Source: Eupeodes corollae (taxonomy: Eukaryota; Arthropoda; Insecta; Diptera; Syrphidae). Taken from it: 64,000 nucleotides of DNA. The notes beneath the pieces are model-generated. The model made no database searches, was not told the origin of the DNA, and saw nothing but the letters and a program-made list of their open reading frames with translations. The DNA is taken from contig NC_079147.1 of NCBI RefSeq assembly GCF_945859685.1, forward strand, positions 305,162,485 to 305,226,484, read 5' to 3'. Below, one piece after another: positions 54,527 to 64,000 of this stretch. A program made the translations under genes and the position numbers. Every line of letters begins with the position of its first letter. The stretch's first letter is position 1.

Positions 54527-55229
54527 CCGTTAAAAAACACAAATCGACCTAGTTTTGAATAAATTTGAATTTTTGATTGTGTTTATACTTGGTGCGTACA
54601 AATAACAAATAATACGCAAGAATAACAACAACAAAATAACTGAATATATTTAAAATCTTTAATGCATCATATGCCAAATATGGCAACATTTCATTTTTCA
54701 ACAAAATTGAAAATTTAAAATGAAATGAGAATTATTAATTTCAAAATACCTACAACGTTATTGTATACATAGCTACAAACATATGTATGTATTTGTATAT
54801 GCAAAATATGGCAACATTTCATTTTTAACAAAAATTGAAAATTGAAAATTTAAAATCTAACGACAATTTTTAAATTCAAAATACCTACAACGTTAAAGTA
54901 TACATATGAATACATATGAATATATGAATGCATATGCGCACATCTCCTCTACATTCACACGTGAAAGCAAACAAAATGTAAACAAATATTATTCCTTTTT
55001 GCTTTGAAATTTGTATTTTGGCTATCTCCCTCGAACATATTAATGCTTATGAAACCTAAACAAATTTACTTCTCTCATTCTTTCTTTAGTAATTTTCTCC
55101 TCATTCTTGATTTCCTACCAAGCATTTTGATACACGCAGCGCCATAAACGGCGTGGAGATGAAATAAAAATGTTCGTTCCATAGGAGTACTATAGTAAAT
55201 ATATATACAATGTGTGCCGGAAGAAGCCA

Positions 55230-55774
55230 TTCATTCGAAAGGCAAATAAAAAAGCTAGAATGGAGTATTATATTTACTGACGAAAGTAAATATAACATCT
55301 TCGGTTCAGATGGACGCCGTATGGTGTGGAGAAAGCCCAATACTGCTGTGAATCCTAAAAACTTCATACCTACTGTAAAGCATGGATAAATTTGGGTACT
55401 TGAAAATTCTTAAGGAAAACCTACATTCAAGTGCTCAAAACTAGGTCTCGGCAGCAACTTCATTTTGCAACAGGACGACGATCCTAAGCACACCTCCATG
55501 GTGGTAAAGGAATGGTTGCTGTACAATGTTCGTACGCAAGTTAAACATCCGGCTCCGGGCTCAGTCTCCAGATCTCAATCCTATAGTGCACTTGTGGGAT
55601 CACTTAGAAAAAAAAGTTCGGCAGCATACAATCGCCAACAAAAATGACCTCAAAACGGTCCTACTTGAGGAATGGAACAACATATCTCCAGATACGACCC
55701 GTAAGCTTGTCCATTCGATGAGACACAGATTGCAGGAAGTGATCAGGAACAGAGGAGGTCCTACTAGTTATTAA
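55230..55774 (+). pseudogene. Broken Tc1-like transposase, catalytic Glu lost
   Basis: On the + strand: WSIIFTDESKYNIFGSDGRR (first Asp, 55263-55320), NPKNFIPTVKHG, a stop, then LGSNFILQQDDDPKHTSMVV (second Asp), KEWLLYN, a frameshift, and QSPDLNPIVHLWDHLEKKVR to MRHRLQEVIRNRGGPTSY. The usual NPIEHLWD is NPIVHLWD, so the third catalytic residue is Val. The N-terminal DNA-binding part is absent or displaced by the inserted DNA. Confidence 0.85.
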
Positions 55775-56139
55775 GTTTATTTTTGCCTTAAGTTAAGTGA
55801 TTTTTTGTTAGTTTTTTCGTCGAAAAAATGAACTGTACGGAGACTTTTTTAATCCTTATTTTTCATATTGTGCTGTGAATTTCTTTTAAATAAAATGCTC
55901 TATATATTTTGTTGAAAATTATTTTTTGATATCATTTCTGGAACTGCTCAAAAATGTTCGTTATCTTAAATTCTATACTTTAGAGATTTAAAAAAAAAAA
56001 TGTCTGCTGTACGGAGACTTTTTTGATTATGTGTACCTTGTTTTCCAAATGAATACAAATTTTGAGTTTAAAACTATTCCAAAAAATAAAGGAACAAAAA
56101 AGCTTTACAAAAAACAATTTTTGGTATTTTTCACTTTTT

Positions 56140-56378
56140 ACCTTCAGGTCGCGGTTAACGATTTAGTGTTTTCATCATTATCTCGAAATACTGAAAATGT
56201 TAGTTGGGGCCTTTACGAGATTATGGGCAGTAAAGAGGACCTACTTCAAATCCATGTTCTGATAGCTTCTTTGTTTGACAAACTTTTAATTTTTCAGTCG
56301 ACACCAACGGCACCAGTTTGTGTCGCCTGCTTGCTCTTGAAAAGGAATCGTATACAGCTTGTTCGGTTCTTCCAATAA
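56140..56378 (+). other. Unassigned ORF overlapping the right TIR
   Basis: After TTACCTTCAG (a possible acceptor at 56148) the frame reads VAVNDLVFSSLSRNTENVSW, GLYEIMGSKEDLLQIHVLIA and ends with a TAA at 56378. It runs across the 56207-56232 inverted repeat and beyond it. It could be a captured exon or chance; no homologue is recognised. Confidence 0.3.
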
Positions 56379-56399
56379 AGTGTCAGTTCTTTTTACGTC

Positions 56400-57074
56400 T
56401 AAATAGCAAAACATTTTTCTAATTTATTTTTCAAATAAAACATTTTATTGCCAATCTTATTGATTAAGGTTTCCTATTTCTAAAATTATACAAAAGTTTG
56501 TGTTTGAAAAGTCCGAAAGTTCAACTCAATTATGTTTTTTTTTTTTTGTAACTTTATAAATGTTCCCAAATCGTTTCTACTTTTATTTTTATTCTTTTGT
56601 TTTTTTTTTTTTTATTTTTTAATATAAGAACAAAATTACAACTACAAAAATAATTATAATATATTATCATTAATATTATTTATTGATTACATTAATATGG
56701 TGTATTGTTTTTTTGTTATAATATTGATATTTTTTTTATATGTGTAGTAAAATATTCAATTTGTTTAAATACAACAAAATTATAAAATAAATTCTGTGGC
56801 CTTTATTGCACCCACAATATTATTAATTGATTGTGTAGTTTATACTTTACAAAGTCGTCTAATTATTAAAACTTAAAGAGACACAATTAGACAAACAAAG
56901 GGAAAAAGAAACAAAAGAGAAAACTTCGGTAAAGAGATTAGATTTTGTCGAACAACAGAAAAACAATAAAAGATAAACTCTTTCATGACTCAATCCATGA
57001 TTATGCACATGATTTCCTTAAAACTACCTTAAAGTGGGATAAATCTAGTTCCAAATTTTGTTTTTTTCAGTTTT
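56400..57074 (-). other. Presumed 3' UTR of SAP130
   Basis: AT-rich, with long T-runs. TTTATT on the + strand at 56802-56807 (AATAAA on minus) about 270 bp past the stop is a candidate poly(A) signal; others occur at 56680-56690. No gene. Confidence 0.45.
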
Positions 57075-60000
57075 TTACGCTTTCTCACGTTTCTTAAAGT
57101 TCCTCTTCGATGCACATCGATGGATTATGTCCGAAATGTGGGACTTGTGGTCGAATATCTTCATAATTTGATTTTGTGCCTCAGTTATGCCATCGACGAT
57201 GATCTTGCTGCGTTGCATGTTGCCCTAAACAAATCCAAAGCAAAATGTGAACTTTCATTCCAAAGAGAATTCCTTGAAAATTCGTCCTTACCTTAAGAAG
57301 ATCAGAGATCCTTTCGATGTCGGGATTCTTGCCATGAGACTCCATCTGCTTTAGCATGGATGTCAGTTTCTCATAGCCCTTGCTTTCACTTTCACACTTG
57401 AAACAAAAAAGAAAAAGATGGACAAACGAGTTCTCATCAGTTACATCGCTTTTATTAATCTTCCCAAGAACACTTACCAGATCTTCCATTTGAGACTTCA
57501 AGTGATGCACCTTCCATCCATTTATCTTCCCCAGGACATTAGCCTGGTTAGCTAAATCCATCACAGTTGGGCGGCGTTCCTCCCGTGGCTTAACATCACT
57601 ATGACGTTGGAAGTGGTTATTTGCAGCCTTCCAATTCTGTTTGTAACTCTGTGGAAGATTTAAGATTGAAGCTTGTTTTTGTTTCCAGATTTTTCTTGAA
57701 CTTACATTTAACAAAGTACAAGTCCGTGGCTTCCTGATTACGAATTCTGTGGGCTTTGTGTTCTCCTTATTGGAATTGATGTTCTGATTGTTGTTGTTGA
57801 CTTTTGGAGGTTCATTCGAAGGCCCACCAGCAACTGGAGCGGTTCCAGGAATCGAATTAGTGGTTCCATTTACATTTGACGTTTGAGAAGAGTTCGAAGC
57901 TGGTGGATTCAGCGAAGGGAGTGATGAAGCATGACTCTGAGTCGACTGTTGGCTGTCATTCCTACAAAGCAAACACAAAAACATAAATATCAAACATAAA
58001 CAAGGCCTAAAGGCATTGAAATTACGTTGAGCGTCGTGATTTCTTTCGTGGTGGACACTCGATGGCTCCATTTAAATGAGACTGGTTTGGCAGAACAGGT
58101 CCAATGTGGTCCCTAACTGCGACTGGGGCTGAATTCTGATGATTGGGATACATCTAAACAAAAATATGAAAAATAAACAAAAGTTTCACATAGATCCTGA
58201 ACTTCAAACCACTTACATCATTAATTGGATTAAAATGCGACTCATTTGGAATACGATTGACAGGAGTGAGTTCCTCGTTTATCTGTTGATCCACTCCGGG
58301 ACTGGAATTTGCACTCACCGTAGTCGAGCCATCGGATGAAGCCGGAGACACCGCACGCTGTTCTTTTTTGCCATCTGTTGTGACCGAAGAAGAAATGGTC
58401 GAGGTCATTTGCTGGGAACTCATGGAAGATGCGTTCGATGAGGCTGCGCCCATCGAGAGCAAAGTTGGACCCAGATTCTTGGCAGCCCTTATTGGGGAAC
58501 CATCATTATCACGTTTTCGTAGAAATGCCGTGGAATTTATAGCACTGACGGCGCTTGCGCCAGCCGAAACTTTGATAGAAGTCGGCAATGGAATCACCAT
58601 GTGACCCTGGGACTGCTGTTGCATTTGTTGCTGCTGTTGTTGTTGGGATTGTTGCGAAGATGCTTGGCTTGGGATGATTATCTGATGATGGGTCTGCTGA
58701 TTTGAGGGCACCTGCTGTTGGACTGTCACCTGTTCGGATGGCATTTGAGCACTGAAGCGCACTGGAACCGCTTGAATTTGAGCAGATGTCGACGAGACTG
58801 GGATCTGGAGCTGTCCAATGGAACGATTCGATGATGGCACAACTGTGAATGTGGCCGACGAAGGGGTATTAAAGGGCAACGATGTTACAATGCCCGCGGC
58901 CATGTTCGAGGATGTTACAATTTGATTGCTGGACATTGTGCTGCTGGTGACAGTTGTTGTGGTCAGCGACAGCACTCCTGACGAGACTGAAACCGAGCTA
59001 GCCGGGACAGATTCGTAGTAGAATGTGCTCCCTGGCGGAAGGAATCCAGTTCCGGTGCTAGGAATCACTGTAGTCGTAGAACCCCCACTTGCCGAACCGA
59101 CCACCGAAGCGTTCCCTCCACTGTGCGGACGAGCATGGTGAATAAAGACGCTCGTTGGCTGCTGCTGCGAGTGGTGCTGCTGAGTGGCCGAGATCATGTC
59201 AGTGACTTGGCCACTTTGTGACCCTCCTGTCGACTGCGATTGGTGAGAGGACTGTTGGGTCATCATTTTGCCAACTGTCAGCCCGCTATTCTTTATCGGA
59301 GTGATGGTTCCAGTGAGGACGTTGCTGCCTCGTGGAGTAATCGCCAAGGGGACCACCGTAGCAGCCGAGGAGGAGACGTTCTGTGTGGTCATGAGTTGAC
59401 CAGTTGCTCCGCCGCCAATGTTCTGGCTAACGTTGACAATTTGTGTGAGTGGCGATTGGGAATTCACCGAGACAGTTTGTTGCTGCGACTGTTGGGTCAA
59501 ATTGGATTGAACGCCCAAGGCCGACGAAGTGGCAACGTTGGTGTTACCCACGGATGCGGCTGTAGAAACAGAGGCGCACTGTATGCTGGCCGTGCTGCTG
59601 GTCTGTTGCTGGGCATTTGGGGGCAATTTGCCAATGCCCAATTGGGTGATTGTTAGGGACGGCTGGACTTTGGTGGCCATTGTGGCTGGAGGCCGGAGCC
59701 CTATCTTTCCACCGCCTGCAGTGTTCACGATAATCGGTTGAAGCATCAGATTGTTGGCGATTCGGCCAGTCGAGCCGATAATCTGTTGAGCTGTTCCTCC
59801 CGGTTGCTGCTGCAGCTGAATGATTCTTGTTGTGGGGATGCTGGCATTTCCACTGCTACCTCGAGACTGCAAGGTTCCAATGCCAGAGGTTACGTTGGCT
59901 CCAATGCTGCTCGCATTCACCGATCCCCCAGGAACGGTGGTATTGACCAGTGGAAGATTGGGTGCTCTAATGCTGATACTGGTGGTGTTCATACCGACTC

Positions 60001-61260
60001 CAAGTTTGGCTGTCGAGAAGGATTTGTTCATGGGAATTGGTCGGATTTGACGTTGGTTTGTCAGAGGAGCGACGGCAAAGCGTTGGGTTGCATTCACTCC
60101 TGGATTGTATTGCTGGGCCTGGGAATTGGAGACATTTGTGTAGACAAGAGTGGCGGTTTGCTGACGAGGCAGGACCGTGGCCAGCGTGGCAACAAAAGCT
60201 TGTTGACTCGATACTGTTTGGAGAGCTTTAAATGGAATGAATGTATTAAAAAAACTTGTGTTTTGATTATTTTATCAAGAATCAAATCTGTTCTCTTGCT
60301 GACCGCATACGCAAAGTGAGCCTTATTCGTTTGAGAACTGATTTTTTGGGAGGAGAGACTCTTTCGCACGGAAACTATTCAAAAATTGAAGCTATTTTCA
60401 AGATTTAAGATTTATTCATACAAATGTTTGAGAAATCAAAAGAATTGTTACAAGGGAGCGATCATTTCTATACTTACATTGATTTCCCGACTGCTGCTGC
60501 TGTGATTGTGAGCTGACTGCCACGACGTTGCCTGTGTTGCCCCCGCCACTCACACCAGAAGCAGAGATGTTCTGAGTGATGAGGCGCTGCCTAGGCTGAT
60601 GATTTATGGCTCGAATCAATTGGACCTGGCCTCCGTTGTTTGCCATCCAAGTGGTTGTGGCTGGCGAGATGACTGTCGTGGCCGGGGACGACGTATTTCG
60701 AGTGACTGTGGTGCCACGCACGAAATTTCCCGAAAGCCCAGCCATGGGAGTGGCCTGGGCTCTAATCGGAGTTACCAAACGTTGTCCTTGCATGCTGGTG
60801 GAGGTGACACCAGCCCGCGGGAGATAAGTCGTCTGAGTGACGGGTCTGGTGACAGTGATCGATGTGTTCGACACAGTTCGTGCTGGCATGGCCGTGATCT
60901 GGGTCCGGCCAGCGCCTTCGATCTGCTTCAGCATCGATTGGGCCATCAACGTGCCCGGAGGCATGACAACGCGGACTTGGGTTGATTGGCCACTGCTGGC
61001 GATGGTTCGGAAGGCTGCGGTCGTCTGCTGTTGCGACTGCTGGCCAGCATTGCCCCCACCAACACTCACAGGCGCCACTTTGATCCCCCCTCCGTCCATG
61101 GCACTCGTCTTGACGTGAGTTATTTTTGCTGTGACTATGGATACACAAAATCGAGAATTGAGGCAATATTCTTTTGGGTTTTCAGATATTTCTATATGTA
61201 AAAAGTTTTTCAAGAGACTGTACCTGATTTATCGCCACCGATATTGTCCGGGGCGCTCAT
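57075..61260 (-). CDS. Sap130: SAP130-like Sin3/HDAC corepressor subunit, complete, 8 coding exons
   Basis: Coding exons (minus): 61260-61224, 61128-60478, 60225-58217, 58153-58026, 57961-57706, 57648-57478, 57396-57292, 57224-57075; all GT-AG, phases agree, 3,507 nt = 1,168 residues. SAP130 is a nuclear scaffold of the Sin3A-HDAC complex. The start is MSAPDNIGGDKS. Residues about 13-900 are low-complexity and rich in Thr, Ser, Gln and Val (for example GTTVTRNTSSPATTV, QQSQQQQQQQMQQQSQ). A basic NLS-like PPRKKSRRST ends exon 4. The C-terminal conserved domain runs from SYKQNWKAANNHFQRHSDVK through GKINGWKVHHLKSQMEDL, LKQMESHGKNPDIERISDLL to GNMQRSKIIVDGITEAQNQI and IFDHKSHISDIIHR, closely following the SAP130 C-terminal region. 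Ends KKREKA, TAA at 57075. Confidence 0.9.
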
Positions 61261-63684
61261 TCTTTTGGATTTCTGAATTTCCTTCACTAAATTATGATGG
61301 AATATAAAGCCAAAGTCAGAAATTAGTTAAACAATTTATTTAAGCAAAAGAAATAACATTTTAAAAAGTTAATTTTTCAAATTGAAAATTTTCTCAACTT
61401 GCCAATAATTGGTTTTATCTTCGAATGACAATGAGAAATCGGTTGGTATTTAGATTTTTCAGATAGATTTGTTTACCTGCTTTAAGTTAATTTAAACAAA
61501 TTATATTAAAATAATTGAATTATTTATATTTTTGGTGATTTTTTAGCAATCAAATTAGAACTTTTCACTTTGAACAAAAATGTCTACCGAGAAAGCTAAA
61601 AAAGTGAAGTAAATTGAATTGAAATGGAAATACAAGTGGAATTGGAATGCTTTGTTCGATTTGTTGAAAAGCAAGAGGAATAAAATTATCAAGTGGGAAA
61701 CACAATGTAAGTTGACAATTTCGGATGATTAAGGTGGAACTACATGTATCTGCAATTTCTACAAAATAAAGATGTTAAATACAGAAATCATATATATTCA
61801 ATAGAGACGGACAGTCTAAATTCAAAAGATCTACAAGAATATAGAATAAATCTGCCATTTCGCGCGATCATATTGTTTTTTGTTCAACAGAAAGCTGAGC
61901 TAACTAACTCTCTGACATATTATCTTTGGCATGACTAAAATAAAGATTTTGCATACAATTTGTTTTCCAAATTGAAAAGGAATAAATTGACAGTTGTAGC
62001 TTTCATGAGAAAATTCAAACGAATAGTTCGACTGATTTGTGTTTGTGTTTCACACAATTTTAAATACAGATTTCTGTCAGAAACATTTGTTCGGTTCATT
62101 TTAGTGAGGAAATTTTTTCAATAACAGCAACCAATGACTGCTATAACTGACTTTAAGTTTTAAGGATTAACACGTCATAGGTCTTGGGAAGGGAAGGGAA
62201 ATTGAAATATATAGCTAATATCGTGTCAAATGCATGTCCATATTCGTTTACATTGGTTTATGACAAATAGCTTTGAGAGCAAGATAAAATACGGTGGTAT
62301 AAGATAATAAATCTAACTGTTATAATTTGAGTAATTTAACATTGTCTTTTGACAGTTGAAGTATCATCTCTTTACCCCTCTCTACGCTGTATCAAACCGA
62401 AGCGATCTGCTATTGGGGGAAACAATTAAAAATGATCGACTCCACCCATGCGAAACTTTATTATCCTAAACTAAAATTGTCGTACACTATAAATCAAAAT
62501 TAAATGTAAAGAATTCAAAAACTAAATGAAATGCATATATCGTAGGGCTTAACCACATTCGGTAATAAAAAAAATAGCTTGGGATGTGACCCACACTGAT
62601 AACTTCACATCCCGTCTATCAATTTTTGTCTTGCTTATACGGTTTGTAGGTTTTCGTGTTTTGTTAAAAAAGTTGTCAGATTAATATTTCTAAAAAATTA
62701 ACTAGAAATTAGCAACAATATTTTGCACATAAGGAAATGGTTTGATTTTAATTTTTGTTTTGTTAACGCGCTTTTTTTAAAACCAATTTTTATTATTAGT
62801 ATTTTTTTTGAAGTTTTTATTTCCCATATATATATTTTTAATAAATTTTAGCACATAATGAAATAATTTTAAAATCAAGATCTTTATTTATGCACGAGAT
62901 ATTGAAAACCGAACATCAGTTTTTAACAATCTTGCGTGTTTTTTTTTAGATTTTAATTCTCATGAAAAAACTGACAGTTTTTTTTTAATTTACTGAATGT
63001 TGAAATCGATATTTTCGATAAGATTAAATAAGTTCTAATGCAATATTTTTTTGAAAATTAATTTTAAGTAATGCTTTTTAAATTAAAAAAAATTTTTTTA
63101 ATAACGTTCAATTCGATCTTACCCAAAAATTGTATTGAAAGTTGAAAACTATATGTTTTACAAGATGAAATTAGTTTGAAGAAAATATCTTTAATTTTTA
63201 AGTCGAAAATCAATTTTCTTACTCAAACTTTGAGTATTTTTTTTTAAGTTTTTACATGCACATACATGCATCTCTCTAAAAATCTTTTTTTTAGACTCTG
63301 GAGACCTTAAAACGTCGAAAAATGTAAAATTTTCAATTCGGCAAATCGATCCAATTTCAATAACTTCTTATGGGGAGCTTACAAGTTGAAAGATAAGTAA
63401 CAAAACATATCGCCTTGTAAATAGTGGTTTCTAGCTAAATGGGAAGTTTTGATGGTTTTTGTCTGTATTTTGACATTTTTGATGGTCAAACTGTGTGGAT
63501 ATATCTCTTCGGTAAGATTTGTAAATTGATAGCTTGTAGCTTTTTCATACCAAACCCAAAAGTGGGTTTTCGGCAAAAAGTTTTCGAAAACCCGAAAATC
63601 GTACACACCGAACATTTACACGTTTTCATTTGACATTTAAATTTATTTAACACCAGATGTCAAATTTTGTGTTGATGAAAAATT
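61261..63684. other. Upstream region of SAP130 and AT-rich intergenic DNA
   Basis: The SAP130 promoter is presumably within the first few hundred bp upstream of 61260; no TATA box stands out. Short frames (61744-61938 and 63379-63633) have no domain. A small perfect stem, GGGATGTGA ... TCACATCCC, lies at 62581-62613. The rest is T- and A-rich without recognisable features. Confidence 0.4.
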
Positions 63685-63772
63685 TGTGAGTAAAAATTTT
63701 TGTTCTTCTCAAATTATTTGTGAAAATAAAATGCATTCTAACCAATTCAAATTGATTTTAACGTAACACTAG

Positions 63773-63905
63773 CTCGGCTCGAAGAAGAGTTTTAACTGAA
63801 GCCCTGGGACAGGTGGAGTACGCTCACGACATGAATCAACAAGAACTACAAGCTCGCTTGGCTGCAGCTATACTTTTTCTTTACAATTCACTAAGGAGGA
63901 GCTAA
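63773..63905 (+). CDS. Short terminal coding exon of an unrecognised gene
   Basis: After a good acceptor (TTTTAACGTAACACTAG ending at 63772) the + frame gives SARRRVLTEALGQVEYAHDM, NQQELQARLAAAILFLYNSL, RRS and TAA at 63903-63905. Composition and codon use contrast sharply with the AT-rich flanks, and a poly(A) signal follows. A possible first exon is 63676-63686, ATGAAAAATTT followed by GTGAGT; joining it gives MKNF plus this exon in the right phase, a 48-residue protein with a hydrophobic C-terminal segment (LAAAILFLY). That first exon is speculative; alternatively the 5' exons lie elsewhere. Family not recognised. Confidence 0.6.
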
Positions 63906-63952
63906 TTGCCTAAGAAATATATCATAGAATCAACAACAAACAAAACTGTTAC

Positions 63953-63958
63953 AATAAA
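63953..63958 (+). promoter_or_regulatory. Poly(A) signal of the terminal-exon gene
   Basis: AATAAA 48 bp after the TAA at 63905 supports this being a true transcript end on the + strand. Confidence 0.55.
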
Positions 63959-64000
63959 AATTAATTTTATTAAAACAACAAATTCAATCCAAAATACTAA

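Larger units (their letters stand above)
52890..56033 (+). mobile_element. Tc1-like transposon with IR/DR double terminal repeats
   Basis: Outer ends: CACATAGTCCAAAAAGTCTC (left, from 52890) and, on the minus strand, CACATAATCAAAAAAGTCTC (right, from 56033), both flanked by TA (52888-52889, 56034-56035). The same core AAAAAGTYTCCGTACAG is repeated inside each end, at 53094-53110 and 55833-55850. This two-direct-repeats-per-end layout is the IR/DR type known from Minos, Sleeping Beauty and relatives. The 3.1-kb length is nearly twice normal, because about 1.4 kb of unrelated sequence (roughly 53.7-55.2 kb) lies inside. Confidence 0.82.
50937..56232 (+). mobile_element. Composite TIR element with DNC-type gene, interrupted by a Tc1-like element
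   Basis: The ends are 26-bp perfect inverted repeats: TACTGCCCATAATCTCGTAA then AGGCCC at 50937-50962, and its reverse complement at 56207-56232. TA occurs at both outer edges. The inside carries a broken + strand gene (51590-52740) and, in its right part, a complete Tc1-like element (52890-56033); without that insert the element would be about 2.15 kb. Words of the type GCCCTATCTACA or GCCCTAACTACA recur near both ends (50960, 51093, 52879). Superfamily unknown. Confidence 0.55.

Noticed and set aside
58368..60319. Several + strand ORFs of 70-190 codons opposite SAP130 exon 3
   Set aside because: They are antisense shadows of the repetitive Gln/Ser/Thr-rich coding sequence; they lack domains and splice support.
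62581..62613. GGGATGTGA ... TCACATCCC stem
   Set aside because: A single 9-bp stem in 2.4 kb of AT-rich DNA is not strong enough to propose a function.
1..64000. CRISPR arrays, operons, Shine-Dalgarno sites, phage or plasmid genes
   Set aside because: The DNA is eukaryotic; repeats seen are transposon ends, minisatellites or microsatellites, with no regular repeat-spacer arrays.

Overview
The window is AT-rich eukaryotic DNA with spliced genes, short GT-AG introns (several of 60-65 bp), very long AT-rich flanks and a dense, nested load of transposable elements. Gene content and TE types (RTE, jockey-like, Helitron, Tc1/mariner, PIF/Harbinger, hAT) point to an insect, most likely a fly (Diptera, probably Brachycera). 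That assignment rests on my recognition of the proteins, not on a search. No prokaryotic, organellar or tRNA genes were seen.

Host genes: (1) the 3' terminal exon of an unrecognised + strand gene at 1-207; (2) a complete class II phosphoinositide 3-kinase (Pi3K68D-type), minus strand, 15 coding exons from 42392 down to 17891, 1,840 codons reconstructed with every junction in phase; (3) a 4-exon single-pass membrane protein gene of unknown function (23280-24999, +) nested inside a Pi3K intron on the opposite strand; (4) intronless splicing factor SF3A2 (47248-48030, +), divergent from the Pi3K gene; (5) a complete SAP130-type Sin3/HDAC corepressor subunit, minus strand, 8 coding exons, 61260 to 57075; (6) a short terminal coding exon with a poly(A) signal at 63773-63905 (+).

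The rest is mostly transposon graveyard. 4.3-17.2 kb holds a TIR element, a Helitron relic with both ends recognisable, an RTE-clade LINE carrying a second RTE copy inside it (15-bp target-site duplication), a jockey-like fragment, a hAT relic, and a Harbinger relic split by another LINE. The Pi3K introns hold a LINE relic, a Tc1 element with intact TA-flanked TIRs, a mariner inside a LINE, a tRNA-derived SINE, and nested Harbinger-like TIR elements, one carrying a two-exon MADF-domain gene. 43-45 kb holds an RTE endonuclease/RT relic. 48.4-56.2 kb holds a Tc1 relic and a composite: a 26-bp-TIR element carrying an unusual broken gene with a DNC-x3-NKNW-type motif, interrupted by a Tc1-like element with IR/DR double terminal repeats.

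The observations most worth follow-up are the SINE and RTE LINE sharing a 3' tail, the TIR element with the DNC-type gene, the MADF-carrying TIR element with a long internal hairpin, and the gene nested antisense in the kinase gene.
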